A DNA stretch of 64,000 nt, taken from the NCBI GenBank assembly GCA_963969495.1, contig OZ018326.1, forward strand, positions 182,691,653 through 182,755,652. The letters are read 5' to 3'. The translations under genes were made by a program, and so were the position numbers. Origin of the DNA: Ceratothoa steindachneri (Eukaryota > Arthropoda > Malacostraca > Isopoda > Cymothoidae). The first letter of the stretch is position 1. The number at the start of each line of letters is the position of its first letter. The notes beneath the pieces are model-generated. The model saw only the letters and a program-made list of their open reading frames with translations. It did not search any database and was not told the origin of the DNA. Positions 25,040 to 36,274 of this stretch are shown here, piece by piece.

Positions 25040-25925
25040 ACCTAGCCTGCCCGGGTTCATTCAATACCGAGATGAGCAAATGCTGGCTGCAAATGGCCTG
25101 GAATCTATCACGTTCCTGGACAACCAACAGTGACACAAAGTTCTTTTTGCAACATGCAACAAGGGAGCACAAACAGAACAACCAAGCCAACAAAAGAAAC
25201 ATAAAACTACGAAGGCGTACCTACAGCGACCCGGCATGAGCCTGCGACTGAACAAATACCTTTGCCCCCTCGCCCAGAGAGAAAAGACAAAAAGCCAAAG
25301 AAATAAGAACCCAGAAAACAGGAGGAAGCAGGACGAATACCACAATAGGAAGAAGACGAGCTCGACTTAAGGGATATCAAACTCACATCGCCTCCAACAA
25401 AAACAACACGAAACAAAGAGAGATATCCATAGACGAGGTGACCTCATGAGTCAAAAGATGCCACATTAAGTGGGTTATGACTGAGCTGATGACGAAGAGT
25501 TGGTCAAGACACCCTTACTGAAATGCAAACTAAGGTTATATGGCGACGACTTCAAGCTCAACGAGCAATCCTCCCTCAGAAAAATACGATCTGGCAGACC
25601 AAACAACTGCCAATGGAACAGAATATTATGTCAGTAACAAGTAGAAAATAATAAAAGGATCCCGAGGTGGACAAAATTAATAACAAATACCAAAAATAAA
25701 CCAAATAACAAATTGAAATTAGCCGTTCACCGGGCACCCGCACACATATCTGACTACCACTTCCTTACTTTTCTCAATATTACCCTTCACCCTCTCTTCC
25801 AAACTCCTCCCCCTCTTATCAATCTTTCTCTTTCAAGTTCTTTCAAAGGTACGAGATAACTCAAGCCTCTTCAACTCTTCTAATGAGGTATATTCTTTTC
25901 TAGATCGATGTTTCAGGAGCTGCAG
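25040..25925. other. Decayed tail of LINE fragment, unassigned
   Basis: A-rich, lysine-codon-rich sequence in several frames with overlapping ORFs on both strands (25033-25239 plus; 25061-25345 and 25207-25416 minus). It is best read as a continuation of the broken ORF1 region. No endonuclease or reverse-transcriptase motif found. Confidence 0.35.
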
Positions 25926-25942
25926 TTGCCCTAATTTAAGAT

Positions 25943-27104
25943 ATGGTTATTACAGAGATACCTATACGTAACTCGGTACACGAACTAGGAATGTTATTAT
26001 CCACAAAACGCATTATTGGCGCTGACGCCTTTGAGATCTTAGAGAAGAAAGCTCCTGCTCTTAACGGGATACTTCTTTTCCTTTCAGACACCAGTCCTTT
26101 GGCTGGTGGAGTGCTTTTAGGTTAGGCCCGCCCTTGTAATTTTAGTGCGCCTCCTCCTATTATAAGCCGTTTAAATTTAGGCAGGGGCGAAGGATCTGAT
26201 ACAGCCTACAACCATATTTTTAGCCTACTTTCGAAGGTATGTTTATGAATAACAAGACACTAGTTACCCCACCTTCATTTGTTTGCCTTCTCCAATTCTA
26301 GCAAATTAGGGATGGAGCGGGGCGACTTTGTTTTCTTTGATGCGGTCGCATATGGAGAAGAGTGGCCCCGCAAAATTGTCCAAAGCAGAGATCCAACGCA
26401 ACGCCGAGTTGTCAACCTGACCAGGATAAAGCCAGATAGAATTTCACTGTTTAGAAGAGTTCCAATGAGTACGAGAGCTATCGCACATATAGGCCCTAAA
26501 GTTCCTGGATCTCTTTGTACTTTTCCACTTTTAGGACAAAGGAGATGTCCTATCCTAGAGATTATGACAAGTTTATCACCTTATCTTCTTTAAACAAATC
26601 TCTATTAGAAGCCTTGACATCCTCGAAATCTTGACATGCTCGAGCAAAACAATTCGTACTCTTTGCTTTTTCTTCATGGTCATGGAGAAAATAAAAACGA
26701 TCTGGGGCTGACTCTATTTCACAATAGTACGATAAAGCTCGCCAACCCCACCTCGCTTGAAACTCAACACTTTGTGGTCTAAAAATTTGCGATGTTACAG
26801 GAGAAACCTATTGTACCACAGGATTTTAATTGAGAGGGAACCCTTTCACCGTAAGCCGTTGTCTTATGATTCGTTCCAGATTTTTCCCCTGTTAAGTTAT
26901 TCGTCCTATTTTTATTTTCGGGAATGCAAACGCAAAACACCGATCCTGGGATTCAAATACGTAGCAGGCGCATTAGGGGCAGGTTGTATCGACTTAGCGC
27001 TATTAAGAACACTCTTATGGTACCCGTTGGCCAAATTTCTTTGCCATGGCACGCTACCAAGAAAAGGCGTATTATTGAGGGGGAATAAAGAGTTTAAATG
27101 GTAA
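25943..27104 (+). pseudogene. Unrecognised block of + strand ORFs
   Basis: Four short + strand ORFs follow one another: 25943-26125 (60 codons, from MVITEIPIRNSVHELG), 26279-26593 (104 codons, from MFAFSNSSKLGMERGD), 26636-26782 (48 codons, from MLEQNNSYSLLFLHGHGENK) and 26757-27104 (115 codons, ending GVLLRGNKEFKW). Composition is less AT-rich than the flanks and the translated sequences look protein-like rather than low-complexity. They sit in different frames, which suits one or more old genes broken by frameshifts. I recognise no family. Possibilities are a retroelement polyprotein, an endogenised large DNA virus segment or a host pseudogene; none is demonstrated. Confidence 0.35.
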
Positions 27105-27114
27105 TTTTCTTATT

Positions 27115-28020
27115 ATCTGTTGATATAATCAACCTTTATACTCCTAAAATAAAGTTTATTTTTTTAATTAAATCTATATCCAATATTATATCGATTTGCT
27201 AATTACAATCACTGAGATTTACTTATTATATAAGTTTGTAAAATTTATTTATACTGTCTGGTTTTGTAAAGCAATTTGATTACAATAGTATATGAAGGGA
27301 AAGAGGGAAGATATAGCAGTGGGTGATATATACACAAGCTAGAGTGCTAGAATTTACATGCTGCGGATGTGTAAGACAATTTGTAATGAGGAATGATGAA
27401 CGAAAAAAGAAACTTAGTTGTACATATTGTTTGCCTCTATAGAAATTTGTACTCATTATTTCCCATATAAGATAACACATGTGTCCCTCAAACAGGGTCG
27501 CAAGCAGTTTTTTGACAGTTGTTTAAAACGCTATTACATATTTTAGGCTCAAAAAGCTAAGCGGTATAACAATATATCAATTTAAATATTTTTTCTCCTT
27601 ACTCGATTTTTTATATATAAATTATCGTAAGTTTCGAGCTCATGATCTGTTTCGGTTGATAGGTTACTGAGGTTTGTAAATTATTGAGATACAATGAAAT
27701 TAAACCCGAAAATTATATTTAGTCAAATGGATAATGCTCATTGCCGTTTATTTATTGTAATCAGCGATTACAAGGAAAAAAATATCCGGAAAAAAATATA
27801 AACTTCACGATGCACTTTTTTTAATTTTCTTGTTGACGATTCTCGTAAATCACTTAGAATCAGGTGTTTGTTTTCACAAAGATTAAACGTGATTATTTAT
27901 TTCACTTTCCTTCTATTTACAATCTCGTTTTCTAACTCATTATAGCAAAAGTTTCTCGTAAGTAATGCACTATTGTTTCAAGAATTATGTCTCCATTTGT
28001 CTCCTTTCTTCTCTAGACGA
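27115..28020. other. AT-rich sequence left of the mariner, nothing recognised
   Basis: No coding signal. Ends at the TA target site of the mariner at 28023-28024. Confidence 0.5.
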
Positions 28021-28273
28021 AGTATTAGGTCGAGGAATAAGTTCTTGCGTTTTTTTTAATGTTGTGTTCATTTAAGTTTTGTTGACGTGATTTGTGCACA
28101 TATTAAGAAACAAAATAAATAATGAGGGCAAATTTGCAAAGGTTAGGCTATGTCTCTTAACACCGTAGACTATTATTAGTCTTTTGCTTAGGCTACATCT
28201 TGAATTCGAGTAATAAGTCATTACGGTTTATTTAAAAGCTGTGATAATTTAATTTTTGTTCTTTAGGCTCAAA

Positions 28274-29286
28274 ATGGAATGTCAAATTTAAAGAAAGGCG
28301 CATTTTTGACACTTGTTGTTATTCATATTCTATCGAGACGGGAACAATGCAAACACAGCCAAAGTTCGTCGCGATATTTGTGCTGTATACGGAGAAAATG
28401 CGTTTATCAGAAAGGACAGCTCAATGGTGGTTTTCACGTTTCAAAAACGGTCGTTTCAATCTCAATGACAAAGAACGTTCTGGTCGCCCCATCAAGTTGG
28501 ATGATGGTTGATTGAAATACCTTTTTAATGAAAATCTTCGTCAATTGACTAGAGTATTGGCTGTACAATTGGCGTGTGATCGGAAAACTGTAGTGAATAA
28601 CCTTTATTCGATGAGGAAAGTTCAAAAACTCGTGCATGGGTTCCGCACGCTTTGAGCGAAAGCAACAAACTTCAACGCTACATGATTGCCTCAGGTTTGC
28701 TTGCTCGTTACAAGGCTACTCATGAATATGAGGAAAGATGGTGTGTTTATGTCAACATGAACTATCGAAAACAATGGCTTAGCCCCAATAAAAATCACTT
28801 CCGCGATTAAAGCAAGGACTTCATCCACGAAAGACGATGCTGTGTGTGTGGCGGGATTGTGAAGGCATCATTCTTTATAAGCTCCTTGTGAACAACGAGA
28901 TTCTCAATGCAGAACTCTACGTTCAACAAATATATCAACTCGCCGAAGCTATTCGTGAAAAGTGACCTCATCGCCGTTATGGAGTCCTTCTGCACCTCAC
29001 AATGCTCGTCCTCAAATTGCCAATATGACAAAAGCAGCCATACAAACGCTTAATTGAGAAATTCTGACGCATCCTCCATTTTCACCAGACTTGGCTCCAT
29101 CGGATTTCCATCTGTTCCGATCGCTCTCTAACAATTTGCACCGCGTTTCGTTCAATACTGATGTGGAATTAAAAACCTGGTTAGACGAATTCTTTGAGTC
29201 AAAATCCAGAGATTTTTATTGCAGAAGCATCGAAAAACTAGTTGAACGTTGGAAAGAAATCGTAAATAACAACGAAGAATATATTA
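28274..29286 (+). pseudogene. mariner transposase, broken
   Basis: The N-terminal part begins near ATG 28274. It shows the paired helix-turn-helix region with WWFSRFKNGRFNLNDKERSG and GRPIKLDDG, then a stop, then LTRVLAVQLACDRKTVVNNL, the second helix-turn-helix. The catalytic part reappears from about 28745 (RKQWLSPNK), with a VLLH-like second-aspartate region near 28985-29010 and SPDLAPSDFHLF, carrying the third aspartate, near 29080. The segment with the first aspartate is deleted or scrambled around 28700-28745. The ORF 29091-29303 reads across the junction into the intruding element, because the insertion lies two codons before the normal end (GEYIID). Confidence 0.88.
29284..29286. repeat. 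TTA target-site duplication, left, of the nested element
   Basis: TTA is repeated at 32063-32065. In mariner copy 1 the uninterrupted sequence is GAATACATTATTGATTAAAT, with a single TTA at this point. This confirms the insertion site. Confidence 0.9.
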
Positions 29287-29373
29287 CACAAGCCTGCGTT
29301 TGAAAAAGATTTCTGTTCCTTCGGTTTTCTTTAGTGATTCTTAACGAAATTGTTCACCTAAATTAAAATATGA

Positions 29374-29412
29374 CATTCATTTTGCTCAATCAGGTCTGGT
29401 TTTTGAGATACA
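29374..29412 (+). repeat. Subterminal box of copy 1, left end
   Basis: 39 nt beginning CATTCATTTTGCTCAATCAG, 87 bp in from the tip. The same box occurs inverted at 31945-31983 and at both ends of copy 2. Probably a transposase-binding site (inference, by analogy with CACTA subterminal repeats). Confidence 0.8.
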
Positions 29413-30326
29413 GCGCACTCCTGTTTTTAGAAAAGGGCCATTTTTGAAAAAATCCCTTATTTATATAAAAGTTATTTGATGAATTACAATACTTGTAATA
29501 AAAAAAATACCGACTCAATTCGACTTTCTTTTAATTAATTTTAAACTTACAGACTACTTATGAGATTACCCAGGAGTGCAAAGAAACTATTATCTAAGAA
29601 AAGAAGTCCTTGATGACTTCCGCTTGTGAAGCGATGTTGGTTCGTCGCGTTTAAGACACCAGCAATAGTCAGCTAACATGTTGATGTCCCAGCGTCCGTG
29701 ATATCTTGTCTCCATCGTCTTTATGTCTTGGTGAAATCTTTCTCCTTGTTCCTCGCTATAATCTCCACAGTTTGCCGGAAAATAGTCAAGATGTGACTGG
29801 ATAACATGCATTTTTATCGACATGCGAGCTCCCATTTTTTCGAAGCTTTTCATAAGCTCATTTACATGTGAGATATATTCTGAGCTTCTTTCATTTCCCA
29901 GAAAACCGTCGATTACTTTACTAAACGCTCGCCATGCTTCTTGTTCACTGGCTTCCATATTGGTGTAAAAATGCTTGTCCTTTAACAGAGTTCTAATTTG
30001 GGGACCATCAAATATGCCTGAATGGAGCTTGGCATCACTGATTTGTGGGAATTTTTGCGGTAGATACTTAAAAGCTTGGCCTTCTTTATTCAGTGCTTTG
30101 ACAAAGTTCTTCATCAGGCCAAGCTTTATATGAAGAGGAGGGAGTAAAACATTTTTGGGAGGGACTAGAGGTTGAGCTACCACATTGTGGCAGCCAATTT
30201 GGAATGCCTCTCGAGATGGCCAGTCTTTTTGCTTATAGTAAAGACTATCTGCTCGGCTATCCATAAGCACATCAGGCATGGATATTTTGTGTAGCCTCCT
30301 TGCATCCTAAGAAGAAGGCACACAAC

Positions 30327-30523
30327 CTGAAAGAAAACATATTGATGCATATTGATGTACATGGTTTCTAAGAACTTCTATTTTTTGCATGGGCAATTTT
30401 CACTAAGTTTATTAGGGGTAGGGAGAAACTAATATGTGTATAATATCCTTCTGTCATTGTATATTTAGAAACAAACATTCCTTGAAATATTTAACAAGTT
30501 CAATAAAGTAAAATATATCTTAC
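30327..30523 (-). other. Intron 2 of copy 1 gene
   Basis: 197 bp with donor GTAAGA directly after the LK codons of CGDLK and acceptor TTTTCTTTCAG before GTTGTGTGC. Removing it joins codons in frame and exactly reproduces the uninterrupted GDLKVV of copy 2. Confidence 0.88.
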
Positions 30524-31157
30524 CTTGAGATCACCACATATTAACCAGTTCTGGTTAGAGTACTTGATTGTATTAATCAATACTTTCATATTTTCGTAGC
30601 TTTCTGTTAACTGAACTGAATGGCCAATAGGTACAGATGCCATTTTATTGCCAATATTTAAGAGAACTGCCTTCAAACTTCTGCTAGAAGAATCAATAAA
30701 GAGCCTCCATTCACTTGGTTGGTAAGGAACGCCAAGTGCTTCAATTAAACCTTTTACATTATTGCAATACACCAAAGAGCTGCAAGAATCAACTGCAAAG
30801 AACTTTCGAAACTCTTCGTCTCTATTTCTGAACCAAAAGTATGTAGTTCTTGAGAGAGGAGGTTGCTCTCACTAAGACGGGATGCAAAAAGTTGTGGGTT
30901 CTATTTAGAAAGACCAAGATCTCTAGTCAAGTCATTTAATTGACCTTGAGTGAGTGGTCTTGGTAAAGTTATTGTAGACGTAGGCTGATATGTCACTGAA
31001 GTGTCAGTGTCATCCACTTCTATATCTTCTATATTGTCTTGTAGCTCAGTATTTTCAGGTGGAGAAGGAACTGGAACTCCTGGACCATGTGGTTGTGGTT
31101 TAATGGCAGAAGGAACATCAGGATAGACTACAGTGTGTTTGTTCTTCTTATTTACAC

Positions 31158-31418
31158 CTGAAAAAAAGTTTCGCATACTTAATTTACATATTTTTAATTT
31201 ACTCGACCCTCGTTTCCACATTTTATACACATTTTTTAAACCAGGTGAATTTACAATTTTTAAATACAATCAATTTTTATATACAATTTAACCACATTTT
31301 TTCTACCAGCATAATACACTATTTTTATACACAATTACAATTTTAATAGGCTATCAAAAGATTTGTATAAACATTTCTAGATTTGTCAAGGACTATATTG
31401 TTGAAGTAATTATCTCAC
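31158..31418 (-). other. Intron 1 of copy 1 gene
   Basis: 261 bp with donor GTGAGA and acceptor TTTTTTTCAG, phase 1. Splicing gives NLKGVNKKNKH, which aligns with the intronless NLKGINRKNKH of copy 2. Confidence 0.88.
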
Positions 31419-31944
31419 CTTTGAGATTTGTCATGCAAAAATAGCAGTCTGTAATGTGGTCCTTGCCTTCTCTCCACACCATAGGTACACCAAATGACAA
31501 ACAGTTCGTTTTGCCCTCACTCCAGCGTCTTAAGGCTATGACACAGGCTTTGCAGCACATATGTGGAGCAAAGTCTTTGTCTTGATCACCTAGCTTTATT
31601 CCAAAATATGCATTGTAAAGGAACTTTATTAACGGCGTTATAGTGCATTGCTAGGCACTAAAAGTAACCTTTCCACAAACAAAACAAAATCTATCTGGAC
31701 TGTTTTTACACTTTCAATTCATTTTTCTGAAATATAAGGAGTTTTGCTAATGTATTTGCCTGCAAAAAAATTCACAAAAAAAAATAAAGTTTTAGAAATA
31801 CACTTTGAACAATGTTCATAGATGAGGAAAGTCATGGATTAAAAAACCAACACTTAGTTGGAGAGTGAGCAAGCAACACACAACCACTCGCGCTTGCGGT
31901 CAGCTAGAGACTGAGCTCTCTAACGCCATCTAGGGAGCTTGGTC

Positions 31945-31983
31945 TGTATCTTAAAAACTAGACTTGATTGAGCAATATGAATG
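31945..31983 (-). repeat. Subterminal box of copy 1, right end
   Basis: Inverted match to 29374-29412, 79 bp from the tip at 32062. Confidence 0.8.
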
Positions 31984-32062
31984 CTTGATTTGGATTTAGG
32001 AGACAAATTGCATTCAGAATCACCTATGCAACCCTCAGGAACATTTTTGACGCATACCAGTG

Positions 32063-32065
32063 TTA
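32063..32065. repeat. TTA target-site duplication, right, of the nested element
   Basis: Second copy of the TTA at 29284-29286. Mariner sequence resumes here as TTATTGATTAAATTGC. Confidence 0.9.
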
Positions 32066-32159
32066 TTGATTAAATTGCATAAATTAAGTTTTTCTGAAAT
32101 TGTTAATGGTATTGAATAAATTTGATAAAAATGCAAGAACTTATACCTCAACCCAATAT

Positions 32160-35100
32160 AACAGAATTCAAACAAATTTATAATCTCGATATTTAGGTCT
32201 ATTTAAACCATTGTAACTCACTACCTTACAGTAGGAGATAATTAGTAACAATTTAATTAAGTACTCATTTTACGGTATATCTTAGCTTTTGGGAGCTAAT
32301 ACAAATTTTCTACTGTATACAACTTGGAAATTCAACAGGACGAGTTTTTACTTTCCTTATTTATGTTTGGGCAATGTAATTCTACTGCGAGTAGATAAGT
32401 AAAGACATGATCAATAGTTCTAACTGATAGATACATAAATAGCATGAATACATAAATAAATATGCAAGTCTTGAAAGAGCAATGCTGTTAGTAGCTTTGT
32501 CCAGAGAGAACAAATAAAATAAGAAGAAATTTGAGGATTTTTTAAATCATATTTTGAAAGCCCTTCTGGTGAACAATAGGAAAGAGAACAAAAAGAAATT
32601 TTATGTTTTTTGAAGCCGAATTGCGTAACCTCTTCTCAACCTGGTGATAAACCATGGGAATGGATAATCTAATTTCATTCAGGGATGTTAAATTAATGTA
32701 ATCAATTAATTTACTTGCATCCATTATATTCATTTACATTCATAGAAATGATTTGCCGAGAAATTTGAGAAAGAAATACAAAAGATGGGAGAATATAAAT
32801 AGAAAAATGCATTTATTAAACACACAATAATAAAGTTACAGAGAATTAAAATTACAGAGAATTCAGAGGAGGATTGAAATTAAACTCCACATCGGTTAAT
32901 TTGAATTTTATTTGAAACTTCTGGAAATTTCTTTCCTCAATAGGCAAAAGCAGATAATTTAAGGGAAATTTTCCAAAAAGGGCTTAGTTGATTAAGAAAC
33001 AAAATAAGTTGTTTTGCCACCCCTCTCCCGCCACAAAATATTAGGATTCAAAAATCTACATACTGAACTCCAAAATTACCTGCCCCACAAAAAAAGAAAA
33101 GGATATTTATTTTCTTGAATTTAATACAAATGTGGATATTTATTCAAGTAAAGTGTTTTGATTTTATACATCATGGATCCTCTCAGGTGTTAATATATCA
33201 ACCCGTGAGAAAATTCACCGATCAGAAAGGGATCCTGAAAGATATTAGTTTTTAATGATCAATTAAATCTTTGTATTAAATGTAAATAAAAACCATAACA
33301 TGATATTTAAAAACAACAATTTGAAATTATTTATCATTTAAAATATTTTTAAGCTAAATTATTTTTCTGGGGTTAAATTAAAACAAATTTTCCAAGAACC
33401 AGCCATTCAAAAGATAGCATCACAATTTATATGAATTGTGAAAATAATTCAACGTTTTTATCCTCCTAGTCATAATAAAACATAATTAATTTATGTTTAT
33501 AAAGAGGTTTGTTTCCCTGAGTTTGTTTTTAATTGGTAATTTTTTATAATCAAATGCATTTGCACGAGTATAAAAAATAAATAATCGATGAAAATCAATT
33601 AATTGGTTTGATTTACACCAACACCTGGAGAGGATTGAATACTGTCTGCAAAATCTTCTTCGATAAACGTTTATTAAGTTGTGTTATAATTCCTTTCATT
33701 TAATCGTTTTCTACTCTACGTCCACCTTGCCCTCATTATTTTCCGTTTGATGTGTTTTTCCAGTTATTTGATTTTTAATAAGTATTGTAATTTTAATTAA
33801 AAACATTACATTTTCACTTACATTTAATTCATTTGAAAATTCTGTACGTGTCATTGTCTTGCCCACTATTCCGCCAGGCAGTAGATTTGGTCTTCCTCCA
33901 CATGGATCCATGAATGCATGGCATTCCTTGAGCAACAATGGAACTGCGCCACTATCACGCAAATGATACGCCTCAAGTTAAACGCGTAGATGGGGAAATT
34001 TATTTTCCTATACGTTCATAGCCAAACACAAGTATGGCCTCCCTTGCGTGGGAGAGATTAGCTATAGGTTATTCCGCTAAAGCGGGGCCATGATAGAAAG
34101 GGTCTTTGTGACGCTACAAAATACACTATTACTTTAATTTATAATCAAAATCGAGATAAAGAGTATTTCATTCCTCTCTATCCTCTATCGCGAGTTTATG
34201 ACTCCTAACCGTTCACGTAATCCAAAGGAAATCTAAGCCATGAAGTTGACTCATTTGATTTTGAAGTTTAGTTTTCTTTTCGAAAGCGGATTTCTCCATG
34301 AATTTAACATTAATTACAAACCTGAATTCTAAGCCTGATTCAAAACGAATTTTTATTCAGCTACTTGTATCTCCTTTTATTTGTTACTTTGCATAAATAT
34401 TTTACTCTAAATTATTGCTACCAAAGGTTATGATTTAGTTCGTACCAGATAAAGAGTAAACCGTCTCGTATCTTAATTGCCTTCTTGCTAAAGAAAGTAC
34501 TGACAAATTCTCAATAACGCGTGACATACTCTCAATCCTGACTGTACTCAGGTCAGAGACTAATTTTTTCCTCAGCAAAGTCGAGCACACCTTTTCGCTA
34601 TTATAGATTTACGTCAGATACTGAAGTAAACACGCAAAGAAATGGTGTAATAGTGGTACGTATTTGCACAACAATATTTTCATGGTGGCGAGAAACAAAA
34701 GCATAGTCACTGCAATATTTTTCACCTAATACCTATTTATTTCCTAGTTAAGGTAGGTTGTTTAGGTTTGTTAATATTTTTTTACAATTCTCAAGTGTTT
34801 GACGAGTAGAGAAAGTTAGATTAGAAGGAGTTTGTTATGTTGTCCGGTTTACTTCAGGTTATTTGTTGTTCGTTTTATTTAATGGTTAAAGGTGATTTAG
34901 GTTAGGAAGTTTAGATGAGTTTGTATGGAATAGTTCGTTTTATTTAGTGGTCATGAGTATTGTGGTGAGTTACAAAGTTTAAGTCTGGTTGTTTTAGTTT
35001 TATTAAATTATTATAAGATGATATTTAAATATGCTATTCTGGATCAAATAATAATACTTAATGTTTTAGATAACGTTTAGGAACATTTAGCAACATCAGA

Positions 35101-35245
35101 ATATCATCAAACTTGCAATAAATAAAGAACATATAAATATGTAACAGAAAATTGTAAAACTATTGGAAAGTATAATACTAGAAACATAGGATATTCAGAA
35201 CAAATGAAAATAAACTATTCATAACATGACTTGAGAAATATAGTT
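32160..35245. other. AT-rich sequence, no secure feature
   Basis: Mostly low-complexity AT-rich DNA. A minus-strand ORF at 33711-33962 contains FSNELNVSEN, faintly like a Tc1 helix-turn-helix, but not enough to call. Two similar short phrases (GTTCGTTTTATTTA) lie at about 34868 and 34937. Confidence 0.4.
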
Positions 35246-35249
35246 AATA

Positions 35250-35695
35250 TTTTGTGAATTGGTCATTGTTAACCCAAGCAGCTTCCAAACGTCTTTTGTA
35301 GGATACACACACTCGTTTTATATCTGAAGATTGAAGAGTTACCACTCTCCGATTTCAATTTTCAAATTTTTCCAAAGATCTTGGGACTGGTTAGGCTATT
35401 TAAGAAAGTTAATAAGATGCATATTGAGCCACTCAGTTGTTTGGCTTGGCTTATGATTAGGGTGGTTACCGTGCTGGAACAGACAATGTCTATCCATGTG
35501 GAGTTTTCTGGCGGAACTTTCGAGATTCTTTACTAAAATCTTGAAGTATTTCTCTGAGTTCATTGGTTCTTCTTTGGTGTTAAGGTTTTCTGTAGATGCC
35601 GATGAAAAGAAGCCTCAAACCACTATTCTACCTCCCACATGCTTCATCATTGGCAGGGTGTTTGTGTGTTTGTGGATGATATTAGGTCAAGGCTA
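35250..35695 (-). pseudogene. Tc1-like transposase relic, catalytic C-terminal half
   Basis: The minus strand reads CLFQHGNHPNHKPSQTTEWL, NMHLINFLK, a stop, then SQDLWKNLKIEIGEW. This is the Tc1 segment usually FQHDNDPKHTS...WP.QSPDLNPIENLWK. The second catalytic aspartate is G here, and the SPDLNPIENLW motif is shortened to SQDLW, so the third acidic position is lost. A fading continuation upstream reaches about 35690. It is not the same family as the Tc1 at 7.2-8.4 kb. No ends found. Confidence 0.7.
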
Positions 35696-35754
35696 AACAA
35701 ATTTATTGTAGTTATTTATTAATAATTCCTTGTTTTATCATTTCACAGTGATTC

Positions 35755-35990
35755 TGTTTTGCGGGTAATTGTCTAGTTGTTAACGCGCTAGCCCCGCAAT
35801 CGAATCTCCGTCCGCATTCTTTTTAAGCAGACACTATTTACTAGGTAGGTCACCCCCATGACCTGGCATTGCAGTGGGGATGGGTAAGTGGAGCTCATAG
35901 CCATTACAGGCAGTCCACCTAAGAGAATGGTAACTCTGATTTCAAACCCTCCAGCCACAGGCATAATTTGCCGCTTCCAGAAGTTCATCT
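35755..35990 (+). repeat. tRNA-derived SINE candidate
   Basis: TTGTCTAGTTGTTAACGCGC (from about 35769) is the D-arm and A-box-like part of a tRNA. It is followed by GCCCCGCAATCGAATCTCC, roughly in the place of the T arm and B box (degenerate). A GC-richer non-tRNA body follows to about 35990. The layout suits a SINE. The B box is imperfect and I cannot define the tail or target duplication. Confidence 0.4.
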
Positions 35991-36270
35991 GTGATTATGT
36001 GTGAGAAAGAAGTTTGTTGAAATAATTGGTTTCTTTGTATAATATCTTTTGTAAATATTTGGCAGGCTTCATCGTCAGTAGAGAAACCCATCGTGCTTGA
36101 TAGTGTAGAGTCTTCCTCTTCGCCGAATGACATTGAAGCTGGTTGACCTCATTTCTTCAAATAGTCCTTCCTTGTTTTTCTGAGAGCTTTTTTTTCTCCA
36201 TTCTCACTAGCTTGGAGCAAGCACGAGGCGTTATTTTCTTTGTGACACCTATCTTCGGCATTATACTTAC
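35942..36270 (-). pseudogene. Unrecognised minus-strand coding-like fragment
   Basis: One minus-strand frame gives a lysine-rich segment (ALRKTRKDYLKK), a single TGA, then MSFGEEEDSTLSSTMGFSTD and onwards to TDELLEAANYACG. Composition looks protein-like: a basic part followed by an acidic, serine-rich part. Its 3' end overlaps the SINE candidate. Just upstream on the minus strand is a donor-like CGTAAGTA (about 36266-36273). I recognise no family; it may be an exon or transposon remnant. Confidence 0.3.
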
Positions 36271-36274
36271 GGTT

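Larger units (their letters stand above)
29590..31722 (-). pseudogene. CACTA-like transposase candidate, three exons, broken
   Basis: Exons on the minus strand are 31722-31419, 31157-30524 and 30326-29590, about 557 codons. Exon 1 has zinc-ligand pairs (CFVC, HMCCKAC, CYFC). Exon 2 has a variable proline- and acid-rich linker, then WRLFIDSSSRSLKAVLLN and ICGDLK. Exon 3 has YTKYPCLMC, DSRAD, LPPLHIKLGLMKNFVKAL and SEEQGERFHQDI. The D of FIDSS, the D of CGDLK and the E of EEQGERFH are plausible DDE residues, with C-x2-C and H in the places seen in CMC-type transposases (inference). I know this protein as a repeated, usually unnamed family in many invertebrates. Defects: TGA at codon 3, a TAG at about codon 24, TAG at 30901, a shift in a TC run near 30855, and a one-base loss near 30280. 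Confidence 0.8.
29287..32062 (-). mobile_element. CACTA-like DNA transposon, copy 1 (nested in mariner)
   Basis: The element is 2776 bp. The left tip CACAAGCCTGCGTTTGAAAA and the reverse complement of the right tip, CACTGGTATGCGTCAAAAAT, form imperfect inverted repeats of about 35 bp. It is flanked by TTA duplications. A conserved 39-nt box lies inward from each end. It carries a three-exon gene on the minus strand. CACTG-type tips and a 3-bp duplication suit the CACTA/EnSpm (CMC) group, while TTA is also a favoured target of PIF/Harbinger; the superfamily assignment is inference. A relative is at 40619-42862. Confidence 0.88.
28025..32156 (+). mobile_element. mori-type mariner, copy 2, full length but interrupted by another transposon
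   Basis: The left end (TTAGGTCGAGGAATAAGTTC at 28025) and the reverse complement of the right end (TTGGGTTGAGGTATAAGTTC, ending 32156) are inverted repeats, each next to TA (28023-28024 and 32157-32158). Removing the 2776-bp insertion and its 3-bp duplication leaves about 1353 bp, normal for mariner. The mariner was therefore here first and was later hit near its 3' end. Its right half matches 12030-12661. Confidence 0.9.

Noticed and set aside
33711..33962. Minus-strand ORF with FSNELNVSEN, resembling a Tc1 N-terminal helix-turn-helix
   Set aside because: The similarity covers about ten residues, there is no GRPR linker or catalytic part nearby, and its position does not suit the Tc1 relic at 35.3 kb.
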